Source: Methanoculleus sp. UBA77 (lineage in GTDB: Archaea; Halobacteriota; Methanomicrobia; Methanomicrobiales; Methanoculleaceae). Taken from it: DNA of 23,121 bases. The notes below the pieces were generated by a model. That model ran no database searches. It had not been told where the DNA came from and worked only from the letters and a program-made list of their open reading frames with translations. Both the position numbers and the translations under genes were made by a program. The stretch covers positions 2,390 to 25,510 of the forward strand of contig DALN01000084.1 in NCBI GenBank assembly GCA_002499455.1, read 5' to 3'. Below, piece by piece: positions 8,004-15,319 of this stretch; within the stretch, counting starts at the first letter, position 1; every line of letters begins with the position of its first letter.

Positions 8004-9659
8004 CTACTGTGCCCTGGAACTGACCGCCACATTCTCAAACGTCACCGCTCCGGCAGGCACCGTATTCGTGAGGGTTACGCCGTTGTTGAACGGTGAGAGG
8101 CTTGCAGAGACGATCTCCATATCCTTTACCCGGACATTGCGGGTCTGATCGCCCTCGATCACGAACGGTCTTGCTGTGTTTGAGACGACCTGGCCCGAGT
8201 ACTCAACGTTCTCGTTGTTCCGGGCCCATATCAGCGTCTCAGCCCGATCACCCGAGGCGTAGATGTTGATCACCGAGTTCTCCAGCGGCCCGCCCTGCGA
8301 TCCCCCGAGGTTCGTCGCCTTCCCATCGATTCCCGCGGGGTTTTCCAGGCGGAAATTTTTGATCCAGACATCTCTTGCAAAGTCGATGTGGAGGCCGTAG
8401 CCGTTCGAATCGATGCTCGAACAGTTCTCGAGCACCAGGGACGGCGATATCGACCGGGTGGGGGCAGCGTAAAACGATGCAGGCTGGATGATCCGGTAGT
8501 CTGTCTTCCCGGCACCCACGTTCTTATCGATACAGTTGTAGAGTTTGCCGCCGTTCGTCGCATAGAACCCGTACCGGCTATTCCCTTCCGAATAACAGTT
8601 GACAAAGGTGATGTCGCCCCGTGGAGCGTAGTATCCGCACCCGAAGTAGTGGGTCGACATGTCGTCCTCCCGGTAAGGCTTCGTCGGGTAGGCTTTCTGA
8701 CCGTTATCGATACTGATGCAGTTTTCAAGGACGCAGTCCCGCTTCTGGGGATCCCACTCGAAGTGGAACCCGGACTCCAGGTTGCCCTCCGCAAGACAGT
8801 TCGTCACCCGGAGGCCCTCGATGTCGTTCTGCTCCGCAAAGTCGAATCCGGTCACCCATGGATTGAACGCGGCGTCCCTGCCACAGTTGATCGCGGCGCA
8901 GTTCGCGTAGCGGACGTTCCGGATCACCTTGTTCTCCTCCCCCCAGGCGTTGTGGAGGAACCCGTAGGTTGCCGGGTTCACGGCCCTGCAATTGATGAAC
9001 TCGACGTCCTCGAGGATGGGCGTATAGACGTCCGGGTCGTGGAGCAGGAGAAAGACCGCCTGAGGGGTTGCATCGGCAGTTCCTTCGACACCGAGGACCC
9101 TCGCGTGGCTCGCGTAGATGGTGATCACGCCGAGCCAGCGGTCGGTCCCGGTACGCGGGTAGCCGGTACCCCTGACATGGAAGTTGTAGAGCGTGACGGA
9201 CTCCTGCGAGACATTGAGCCGGCTGTTCCTGCTGAACTCGAGAAATGTTGATTCAGCCCCCTCCCCGCGAAGCATGGCGCCTGTGCCGGGGTAGATGCTC
9301 CCGGCGCAGTTGAACGTGCCCTGCGTCAGGGCAACCGTGCCACCTGACGGTGGCAGCGAGTCAAGTGCCGCCTGGATCTCCACGTGGTCGTTGACGCCGT
9401 CACAGACATAGGCAGCCCCCCGTTTATCGGCCGCACTGCTGCCGCTTGCCGCAACGACGACCGTTGGTCCGGGGATCTCAGGGGGTACCGCCGGCGTTGT
9501 GGGAATCGGCGTGATCGGCGGGGGAGGGGGAGGCGGGGATACCGGTCCCGGCGGATAGAGATGCACGACCAGCGTAACGACGGCAACCACCGTGACCAGG
9601 ACCGCGACGGCAATGAGGATACGTCTGCCTCTTATCCCCGGATGTGGTCTCTCTGACAT
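8004..9659 (-). CDS. Membrane-anchored beta-helix protein with a proline-rich stalk
   Basis: This 551-residue paralogue of the dockerin-bearing protein has a different N-terminus. A short basic cytoplasmic stretch (MSERPHPGIRGRR) is followed by a transmembrane helix (~14-33), then a Pro-rich stalk (~35-62, including seven consecutive prolines and a PITPIPTTP run), then the beta-helix from PTVVVAASGSSAADKRGAAY onward. The helix keeps the family landmarks: YVCDGVNDHVEIQAALDSL, LEDVEFINCRAVNPATYGF, HNAWGEENKVIRNVRY, and FDFAEQNDIEGLRVTNCLAEG followed by NLESGFHFEWDP. It ends right after the helix with no C-terminal module. The uncleaved-looking anchor and stiff stalk suggest display at the cell surface. 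Carbohydrate binding or an adhesive role is likely for the fold but not shown. Long stretches of DNA identity with both neighbours indicate tandem duplication. Confidence 0.82.
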   Translation of the reverse strand: MSERPHPGIRGRRILIAVAVLVTVVAVVTLVVHLYPPGPVSPPPPPPPITPIPTTPAVPPEIPGPTVVVAASGSSAADKRGAAYVCDGVNDHVEIQAALDSLPPSGGTVALTQGTFNCAGSIYPGTGAMLRGEGAESTFLEFSRNSRLNVSQESVTLYNFHVRGTGYPRTGTDRWLGVITIYASHARVLGVEGTADATPQAVFLLLHDPDVYTPILEDVEFINCRAVNPATYGFLHNAWGEENKVIRNVRYANCAAINCGRDAAFNPWVTGFDFAEQNDIEGLRVTNCLAEGNLESGFHFEWDPQKRDCVLENCISIDNGQKAYPTKPYREDDMSTHYFGCGYYAPRGDITFVNCYSEGNSRYGFYATNGGKLYNCIDKNVGAGKTDYRIIQPASFYAAPTRSISPSLVLENCSSIDSNGYGLHIDFARDVWIKNFRLENPAGIDGKATNLGGSQGGPLENSVINIYASGDRAETLIWARNNENVEYSGQVVSNTARPFVIEGDQTRNVRVKDMEIVSASLSPFNNGVTLTNTVPAGAVTFENVAVSSRAQ

Positions 9660-9987
9660 AGGGTTACGACCTGCCTGTTATTCATCGGGCGACGCCGCGC
9701 CACCGTGCAGCGCCGTATCTCCCGGTGTGCCGGCAATGAGGAGTACTCGCCACCCGAAGCGGGCCAGACGGTCGGGATATCCGAACCTGGAAGGGCAGCA
9801 CCCCTTTCCGGCATCGATTCCCTATAACGTGGAGGTACCATTTAAGGATTTAGTCTGCCTGCCCCTGCCGAACATCCAAAATGAGGGGTTCGCTAGGGAA
9901 TCGGGGTGTTTGGGGAGCAACGTGCGGAGAGCAGGCAGGTTCGGCAATCCCTCTGCCAGCCCGCATGATCCCCCGGACGCCCGCACT
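9660..9987. other. 328-bp gap between beta-helix paralogues, minus-strand promoter candidate
   Basis: I see no gene here. A minus-strand ACGTTATAGG at 9821-9830 is a possible TATA box for the stalked paralogue and would leave a leader of about 135 nt. The part nearest 9987 is the 3' flank of the third paralogue and has only a weak T-run near 9880. Confidence 0.3.
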
Positions 9988-11526
9988 TCAGGCCACTCGC
10001 GGAGTTGCATTGGCCGGCAATACGATAAGGCCACCCAGGTCCACATCGCCCGTCCCCGATCCCTCAATCAGAACCGGGTGAACAGCATCAGAGAAGATTC
10101 TGCCGGAATATTTGACATTCCTGTTCTCCACGATGTACAGGAGCGTCTCCAGCCGGTCTCCCGACGCCGTGAGGTCGATCGTCGAATTTGAGACACCCAC
10201 CTTGATCGTCGAATTCACCGGAAGCTCGCCTCGAGGGCAGCCGAGCAACGCCCCTTTGCCCTCGATGCCTGCCGGGTTGATCATGGTGAAGTTTCTGATG
10301 AGCACGTTCTCCACACCGCAGAGAAAGAGGCCCCAGCCGTTCGTGTCAAGGCTCGTGCAGTGATCCATCACGATCGACGGATCGCTCTGGGCCGGCTCCG
10401 ATTGGAGGATACAGTAGGCAATGGGTTTCGTTGAAGTCCCTCCGGCAGCCGTGATGCGCCCGGTGCTGCTCTCGGTACAGTTATACAGGAGTATCCCCGC
10501 CGGATTGCTCATGAAGAACCCGAACACACGATTCCCTTCGGCACGGCAGTTTACCAGGGATACCTGCCCTCCCGGAAGGTAAAACCCGGCCCCAAAATAG
10601 TTCGGATCGCCCACGAGATAACCATCGGGAGAGGACTTGCCTCCATTGTTCCGGCTCGAACAGTTGATAAAGACACAGTCCCGTTTCTCGGGGTCCCACT
10701 CGAAGTGGAACCCGGATTCCAGGTTGCCCTCCGCGAGGCAGTCCACTACCCTGAGGCCCTCGATGTCGTTCTGCTCCGCGAAGTCAAACCCGGTCACCCA
10801 GGAGTTGAACGCGACATCCCTGCCGCAGTTGATGGCGGCGCAGTTGTCGTAGCGGATGTCGCGGAGCGTCGTGTTCTCCGACCCCCAGGCGTTGTGGAGA
10901 AACCCAAAGGTGCCCGGGTCAACAGCCCTGCAGCCGACGAACTCGACGTCTTCGAGGATCGGGGCATAGACGTTCGGGTTGTGCAGCACGAGAAAGACCG
11001 CCTGGATGCTTGCGTCGGCAGTGCCCGTGACGTTATGGACCTTCGTGTGGCTGGCGTAGACGGTGATCACGCCGAGCCACTGGGTGAGATCGAGCGTCGT
11101 GTTCGTGCTCATATTCGTATAGCCGGTCCCGGCAACAGAGAAACCATCCAGGTTAACGTACTCCGCCGAGACGTTGAGCATCCCGTTCTGGCCAAACGAG
11201 AGGATCGTCTCCCCCGGACCCCGGCCAACAAGCGTCGTACCTCCAGTCGGGACGATGACGCCGGTACAGTTGAACGTACCCTCAGAGAGGACGACCGTAC
11301 CGCCTTGCGGCAGGGTGGCGAGCGCCGCCTGGATCTCCGCCTGATCATCGAAACCATCGCAGATGTAGTTCGCCCCGGCTTTCGATGCGGCACTGCTGTC
11401 GTTCGCCGCCACAACGACCGTCGCCGCCGTGGCTGCAGCAGCACCCTGGAAGAGCAGCAGGCTGAGAACTACAACAAGGAGGAGAGCAGTCAGGTTCGCA
11501 GGCGTCCGAGACAGGCAGGTCGTCAT
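9988..11526 (-). CDS. Secreted beta-helix protein, shortest architecture of the trio
   Basis: The ATG at 11526 follows a clear Shine-Dalgarno (GGAGG, 5 nt before it). The 512-residue product begins with a signal peptide (about residues 1-33, ending FQGAAAATA) and then the shared entry motif VVVAANDSSAASKAGANYIC. The beta-helix carries the same landmarks as its neighbours: NVTGTADASIQAVFLVLHNP, LEDVEFVGCRAVDPGTFGF, and FDFAEQNDIEGLRVVDCLAEG followed by NLESGFHFEWDP. The middle coils diverge (the THYFGCGYYAP segment becomes PNYFGAGFYLP), and the last coil seen in the other two (VKDMEIVS…TVPAG) is missing. It has no dockerin, CARDB domain or anchor, so it should be released or held non-covalently. 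It has many N-glycosylation sequons (N-x-S/T). The function is unknown, probably at the cell surface. Confidence 0.82.
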   Translation of the reverse strand: MTTCLSRTPANLTALLLVVVLSLLLFQGAAAATAATVVVAANDSSAASKAGANYICDGFDDQAEIQAALATLPQGGTVVLSEGTFNCTGVIVPTGGTTLVGRGPGETILSFGQNGMLNVSAEYVNLDGFSVAGTGYTNMSTNTTLDLTQWLGVITVYASHTKVHNVTGTADASIQAVFLVLHNPNVYAPILEDVEFVGCRAVDPGTFGFLHNAWGSENTTLRDIRYDNCAAINCGRDVAFNSWVTGFDFAEQNDIEGLRVVDCLAEGNLESGFHFEWDPEKRDCVFINCSSRNNGGKSSPDGYLVGDPNYFGAGFYLPGGQVSLVNCRAEGNRVFGFFMSNPAGILLYNCTESSTGRITAAGGTSTKPIAYCILQSEPAQSDPSIVMDHCTSLDTNGWGLFLCGVENVLIRNFTMINPAGIEGKGALLGCPRGELPVNSTIKVGVSNSTIDLTASGDRLETLLYIVENRNVKYSGRIFSDAVHPVLIEGSGTGDVDLGGLIVLPANATPRVA

Positions 11527-11698
11527 AGCATCCTCCGGTATCTACGCGCTACCCGGTATCTGTACCGAAAAGATCATCGTCTCCGGCAGAGGCACGGACT
11601 CAGCCACCCGGGCTTTAGATGGGCCGGATTGCGGCTTCGCGTGCAAAGGAGTCCCGCCGCGAAGAGCGGGGCGACCTTCCGGCAGATCCAGGCATCAC

Positions 11699-11724
11699 CA
11701 TGCCATACCGGGTAGCACGGCATG
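11699..11724. repeat. Nested inverted repeat near a minus-strand transcription start
   Basis: CATGCC (11699-11704) pairs with GGCATG (11719-11724), and TACC and GGTA (11706-11714) are nested inside. It lies about 30-50 bp downstream of the minus-strand TATA candidates, so it would fall near the start of the leader of the third beta-helix gene. It could be an operator or a leader hairpin. Confidence 0.3.
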
Positions 11725-11985
11725 AATGAGACATAGCCGGATATAACGATGGAAATATAAAAAACAATGGGTGAAGAAATCGGCATATCGCACACGGAAC
11801 AGGTTTTCAGGCTTCCGGATCATGACCGGCGGATGTGTGGCCTGCGTTCAGGATGACCGGGGCGGAAGAGTGCCCGAAACAGAGAAAGGCCTCCCTCACT
11901 GCGGGGCCGCTCCTCCAGGATTGCAGCGGACGGATACGCGGGGCCCGACAGACCGGATCACAGGGTTATGCGGGTCGCCGGTGGA

Positions 11986-11998
11986 ATTGTATATAATG
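11986..11998 (+). promoter_or_regulatory. TATA box of the 12022 gene
   Basis: TTGTATATAATGG contains a strong TATA box whose centre is about 29 bp before the ATG at 12022. No Shine-Dalgarno precedes that ATG. Together these point to a leaderless mRNA and favour 12022 over the earlier ATG at 11968, which lies upstream of the TATA box. Confidence 0.6.
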
Positions 11999-12021
11999 GA
12001 ATACAATATTTATTAGCATAT

Positions 12022-12627
12022 ATGTCCGGAAAAAGGGAAGTCACCATCGGGATCACCATCAACCTTCAGAACTACGAGAACCTCCGTCTCGAGGTTGAGG
12101 GTGATGTAGAGACCCACGAGGATGTGGACGAACTGATCACGTTTCTCGACGGGGTGCTTGCCCGGCTCGGGCGCGGCGATCCGGCAACCGCCGAGCGCGT
12201 GGATGCATACCGCCGGCGTGTCCTGAAAGCAAAGCCTGCGGAGCAGGAGAAACCTGCAGCGGTGCCAGCGGAGACGGCAGAGACTCCCACCCCTGCAGCT
12301 CCAGAAGCACCGCCGGTCCGGGAAGAGGAACCGGCACCCCGGCAGGAGGAGAGGGCCTGTCCCCCTGTCGAGATCATCAACGCAGCAGTGCCACCGGCCC
12401 CGGAACAGCCCAAACCGCCCCGGATCGCCGAACCACCTGCAAAACCGGAGCAGGCACCACCCGTGCAGGCGCCGGCGCACCAGGAGCAGGCCGCAGCAAA
12501 GCCTCCCGCAGCCCCGGCAGAGGATGTCTGCGAGATCTGCGGAGCAGGTGTGACGAAATCGCAGGCGAAGCTCTCCCAGTTGTTCATGAGCAAAACACTC
12601 TGCAAAAAATGCATGGAACAGCCTTAG
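12022..12627 (+). CDS. Unknown protein: N-terminal alpha/beta module, Pro/Ala/Glu linker, C-terminal CxxC...CxxC
   Basis: This 201-residue protein is not one I can name. Residues 1-75 look folded and conserved in style (VTIGITINLQNYENLRLEVE, then DVDELITFLDGVLARLG and a basic helix YRRRVLKAK). Residues ~75-165 are a low-complexity linker rich in Pro, Ala, Glu and Gln, surely disordered. The last 35 residues form a likely zinc knuckle: C170-x2-C173 in CEICGAGV and C194-x2-C197 in CKKC. The ITINLQNYENLRLEVEG opening resembles small proteins I associate with methanogens, without a function. The start at 12022 rests on the TATA spacing. It lies 76 bp upstream of cdc6 on the same strand, but cdc6 has its own TATA-like element, so shared transcription is possible without being required. 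A DNA-binding or partner-recruiting role is a guess from the zinc knuckle and neighbour. Confidence 0.78.
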   Translation: MSGKREVTIGITINLQNYENLRLEVEGDVETHEDVDELITFLDGVLARLGRGDPATAERVDAYRRRVLKAKPAEQEKPAAVPAETAETPTPAAPEAPPVREEEPAPRQEERACPPVEIINAAVPPAPEQPKPPRIAEPPAKPEQAPPVQAPAHQEQAAAKPPAAPAEDVCEICGAGVTKSQAKLSQLFMSKTLCKKCMEQP

Positions 12628-12659
12628 GTTAAAGTAAATCCATTCGATAAGGAAATTAC

Positions 12660-12679
12660 AACCTGGAGGTTATTTATAC
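12660..12679 (+). promoter_or_regulatory. cdc6 promoter with inverted repeat at the BRE position
   Basis: AACCT (12660-12664) and AGGTT (12667-12671) form an inverted repeat with a 2-bp centre, running directly into the TATA-like TTATTTATACT (12670-12680). TATA lies about 28 bp before the ATG at 12704, so the leader is very short, although a GAGG sits 8 nt before the ATG. A repeat covering the TFB recognition site next to an initiator gene could be an autoregulatory or origin-type Cdc6 site; this is inference. Confidence 0.45.
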
Positions 12680-12703
12680 TACAAAAACCCTGAGGAAAAT
12701 ATA

Positions 12704-13852
12704 ATGAAGAAGAACCTGCTCATGTGGGACGAGACGCTGTTTCGGGACCCGGAGGTCTTTGAGATCGATTACGTCCCCGAGCAGTTCAACCACCGTGATG
12801 CCCAGATCCGGGAGCTCGCGTTCCAGGTCAAGCCGGGCCTGCGGGGCGTCCGTCCCCAGAACACCATCTGCCGGGGTCTCCCCGGAACCGGGAAGACGAC
12901 GAGCGTCAAGAAGGTCTTCTCCGAGATCGAGGAGGCGACGAAGAAACTGGTGCCGGTCTACATCAACTGCCAGATCGACAACACCAAGTTTGCCATCTTC
13001 TCCCAGATCTACCGGCGGGTCACCGGGCACCCGCCACCGGCGTCGGGTACGTCGTTCAAGCAGGTCTTCGACGCCATAGCCCGGACGCTCCTGCGGGAGG
13101 AGCAGGTGCTGTTAGTGGCTCTCGACGATGCAAACTACCTGCTCTACGAGAACGAGATCAACCATGTCCTCTACCCCCTGCTCCGATCCCATGAGGTCTA
13201 TCCCGGCGTTCGGATTGGCGTGATCGCCATCGTCAGCGATATGTCCATCCACCTGCAGGGCGAGGTGGACGCGCGGGTGGCGTCGGTCTTCCGGCCCACG
13301 GAGATCTACTTCCCCCCCTACTCGGAGGAGGAGGTCCACGGCATTCTGGAGGAGCGGGTCCTGCAGGGCCTCTACCCGAACGTCATCCGGCCCGATATGC
13401 TCGACCTCGTGGTGGAGCAGACGATGAAGAACGGCGACCTCCGTGTGGGGATCGATCTCCTTAAGCGGGCGGCGCTGAATGCCGAGAAAGCAGCACGCCG
13501 CACTGTCGAGCGGGAGGACGTCTGCAAGGCCTACGAGGTCTCCCGGTACCTGCACCTTGCGTTCTCGCTCCGGACGCTCAAGGGCGAGGAGAAGGAGGTG
13601 CTGGCCGGGATCGCGGAGATGTCGGCCCGCGACGACCAGGAGATGAATGCCGGCGACGTCTATCGCTTCGTCAAGGAGAAGGTAAGCATCAGTTACACCA
13701 AATATTACGAGATTATCCGGAAATTCGACACGATGCGGCTCTTAAACCTCCATTACCGCCAGGGAAGAGGACGGACCCGGCTGATCAGTCTGCGCTATGA
13801 TCCGGGACGTGTGCTCGCGTACCTGCGCGAGGAGCAGACATCTCTTTCATAA
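12704..13852 (+). CDS. cdc6: Orc1/Cdc6-family replication initiator, Cdc6-2 type
   Basis: A 382-residue AAA+ protein with winged-helix C-terminus, the normal size for archaeal Orc1/Cdc6. Visible elements are Walker A GLPGTGKTT (58-66), Walker B LLVALDD (136-142, with Asp-Asp where most family members have Asp-Glu), sensor 1 around IAIVSD (174-179), and sensor 2 in GDLRVGIDLL with the expected Arg at 247. A winged helix occupies ~290-380. The opening MKKNLLMWDETLFRD and the ALDDANYL segment match what I recall of the methanogen 'Cdc6-2' or 'ORC1-type 2' group, distinct from the origin-linked Cdc6-1. It should bind ATP and DNA and may act in initiation or its control. The ATG has a GAGG 8 nt upstream. 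Mch follows 46 bp later on the same strand. Confidence 0.93.
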   Translation: MKKNLLMWDETLFRDPEVFEIDYVPEQFNHRDAQIRELAFQVKPGLRGVRPQNTICRGLPGTGKTTSVKKVFSEIEEATKKLVPVYINCQIDNTKFAIFSQIYRRVTGHPPPASGTSFKQVFDAIARTLLREEQVLLVALDDANYLLYENEINHVLYPLLRSHEVYPGVRIGVIAIVSDMSIHLQGEVDARVASVFRPTEIYFPPYSEEEVHGILEERVLQGLYPNVIRPDMLDLVVEQTMKNGDLRVGIDLLKRAALNAEKAARRTVEREDVCKAYEVSRYLHLAFSLRTLKGEEKEVLAGIAEMSARDDQEMNAGDVYRFVKEKVSISYTKYYEIIRKFDTMRLLNLHYRQGRGRTRLISLRYDPGRVLAYLREEQTSLS

Positions 13853-13883
13853 TCCTTATCTATTCTGCCACCGCTTGTACTCT

Positions 13884-13891
13884 GATGAGGT
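13884..13891 (+). promoter_or_regulatory. Ribosome binding site that fixes the mch start
   Basis: GATGAGGT, 8 nt before the ATG at 13899, is a good archaeal Shine-Dalgarno. It selects this ATG over an in-frame upstream start at 13797 that lies inside cdc6. Confidence 0.65.
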
Positions 13892-13898
13892 TTTCCAC

Positions 13899-14846
13899 AT
13901 GCTCAGCGTGAACGAACTGGCACTGGATATTTTTGAGGAACTCTTTGAATACGCCGAGGAGTTTCATGCCGTCCCGCACGAGCTCGACAACGGCGCACGC
14001 ATCGTAGACTGCGGCGTCAGTACCACCGGCGGGTACCTGGCCGGAAAGCGGTTCACCGAGATCTGCATGGGCGGTCTCGCGGAAGTCGATATCACGATGG
14101 GCCGGATCAAGGACGTCCCGATCCCGTTCATCGAGGTCAGCACCGACTTCCCGTCCATCGCATGCCTCGGCGCCCAGAAGGCAGGCTGGACGATCAACGT
14201 CAACAAGTACTTCGCGATGGGGAGCGGCCCGGCACGTGCGCTCTCCTTGAAGCCCAAGCACACCTACGAGGTCATCGACTACGAGGACGAGTTCGACTAC
14301 GCGGTCATCTGCCTCGAGAGCGACCACCTCCCGAACGCCGCCGTTATGGAGAAGATTGCCGAGGCCTGCAACGTGGACGTCGCGAACACCTGCGCGGTCG
14401 TCGCTCCGACTGCCTCGATCGTCGGTTCGGTCCAGGTCGCCGGCCGCTGCGTCGAGACCGCGGTCTACAAGCTGAACGAACTCGGCTTTGACACGAAGAA
14501 GATCACCGCCGGCATCGGCCACGCCCCGATCGCCCCCGTCAAGAAGGACGGGACGAAGGCGATGGGCAGCACCAACGACGCCACGATCTATCACGGCAGC
14601 ATCATGCTGACGATGAACGCCCCGGAGATCAAGGACTACCTCGATAAGATCCCGAGCAACAAGTCCAAGGGGTACGGAAAACCGTTCTACGATATCTTCA
14701 AGGAAGCCAATTTCGACTTCTACCAGATCGACACCTCGCTCTTCTCCCCGGCCGAGGTCGTCATCAACGAGCTCTCCGAGGGTGCCGTCTACCACGTGGG
14801 AGCCGTCAACCCCGACGTGACGCTCAAGTCCTTCGGGTTCATCTGA
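13899..14846 (+). CDS. mch: Methenyltetrahydromethanopterin cyclohydrolase (Mch)
   Basis: Mch interconverts N5-formyl-H4MPT and N5,N10-methenyl-H4MPT, a cytoplasmic step of methanogenesis from CO2 (EC 3.5.4.27). The 315-residue protein is the usual length and full-length: it begins MLSVNELALDIFEELFEYAEEF and carries long family stretches, including IVDCGVSTTGGYLAGKRFTE, EVSTDFPSIACLGAQKAGW, YFAMGSGPARALSL, ITAGIGHAPIAPVKKDGTKA and MGSTNDATIYHG, ending NPDVTLKSFGFI. The start at 13899 is chosen for its Shine-Dalgarno; an in-frame extension to 13797 overlaps cdc6 and adds residues foreign to the family. It follows cdc6 by 46 bp and may share its transcript, though an AT-rich TTATCTAT (13855-13862) could be its own promoter. 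This gene anchors the assignment to a methanogen. Confidence 0.97.
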   Translation: MLSVNELALDIFEELFEYAEEFHAVPHELDNGARIVDCGVSTTGGYLAGKRFTEICMGGLAEVDITMGRIKDVPIPFIEVSTDFPSIACLGAQKAGWTINVNKYFAMGSGPARALSLKPKHTYEVIDYEDEFDYAVICLESDHLPNAAVMEKIAEACNVDVANTCAVVAPTASIVGSVQVAGRCVETAVYKLNELGFDTKKITAGIGHAPIAPVKKDGTKAMGSTNDATIYHGSIMLTMNAPEIKDYLDKIPSNKSKGYGKPFYDIFKEANFDFYQIDTSLFSPAEVVINELSEGAVYHVGAVNPDVTLKSFGFI

Positions 14847-14854
14847 ACCAACAC

Positions 14855-14864
14855 CCTCTTTTTC
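14855..14864 (+). terminator. T-run terminator after mch
   Basis: CCTCTTTTTC begins 8 nt after the mch stop codon. A run of five T residues in GC-rich DNA is a typical archaeal intrinsic termination signal. Confidence 0.5.
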
Positions 14865-15065
14865 GGCCGGGCCGGAGTGCCCCGCAAGAGCGATAGAACC
14901 GGCAGAGAGCAAAGCGTCAGGACAATCGGCGAGGCACTTTCGGGAGCCACGAGCCATGGATTTTGCCGGCAGAGGGTGCCGGGTGCCCGGCCGGAGTTTC
15001 ACCGTGCAGATCAAAAGCCCCTTTTTGAGAAGTCCGGCGTACCCGGGGTCTCCGGCAAGCAACAA

Positions 15066-15074
15066 CGTTTATCC
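15066..15074 (+). promoter_or_regulatory. TATA-like element upstream of tRNA-Val
   Basis: ACGTTTATC lies about 35 bp before the mature tRNA 5' end, a workable spacing for an archaeal tRNA promoter with a short 5' leader. Confidence 0.4.
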
Positions 15075-15105
15075 CTCACGGTGCGAAACACTGTAAGGCA
15101 CCCGC

Positions 15106-15179
15106 GGGCTTGTGGTCTAGCTGGTCATGACGTCGCCCTTACACGGCGAAGATCGCCGGTTCGAATCCGGCCAGGCCCA
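15106..15179 (+). tRNA. tRNA-Val (anticodon UAC)
   Basis: The sequence folds as a full cloverleaf. The acceptor stem is GGGCTTG (15106-15112) with CAGGCCC (15172-15178), one G·U pair. The D arm is GTC/GAC with AGCTGGT. The anticodon stem is TCGCC/GGCGA around loop CTTACAC, with anticodon TAC at 15140-15142. The T stem is GCCGG/CCGGC around TTCGAAT, and the discriminator is A. Valine is assigned from the anticodon. No intron is present, and CCA is not encoded. Confidence 0.95.
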
Positions 15180-15319
15180 TCGCAATACGGCACTGCCGGC
15201 GCAGCGCCACCCACACCTGTTTTTCCGATCCTCCATACCCCAATCACATCTCAGTCGTCAGAGCAGCCCCTGGCCGGACACCTGCGTGCTGATGCTGCCG
15301 GATTCAGGGCCCCCACTCT

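Larger units (their letters stand above)
11527..12021. other. 495-bp divergent intergenic region with two promoters
   Basis: I see no gene here. The minus-strand side has TATA candidates TTTATATTT (11753-11762) and GTTATATCC (about 11739-11747) for the 9988-11526 gene, with an inverted repeat just downstream. The plus-strand side has the promoter of the 12022 gene. The remainder is GC-rich with no RNA-gene signature that I recognise. Confidence 0.4.

Noticed and set aside
9880..10191. Plus-strand open frames around the end of the third beta-helix gene
   Set aside because: They have no Shine-Dalgarno or motif, and they overlap the recognised minus-strand gene.
13860..15065. A 401-codon minus-strand open frame opposite mch
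   Set aside because: It is the antisense of a clearly recognised enzyme gene and has biased Asp/Arg/Val composition with no motifs.
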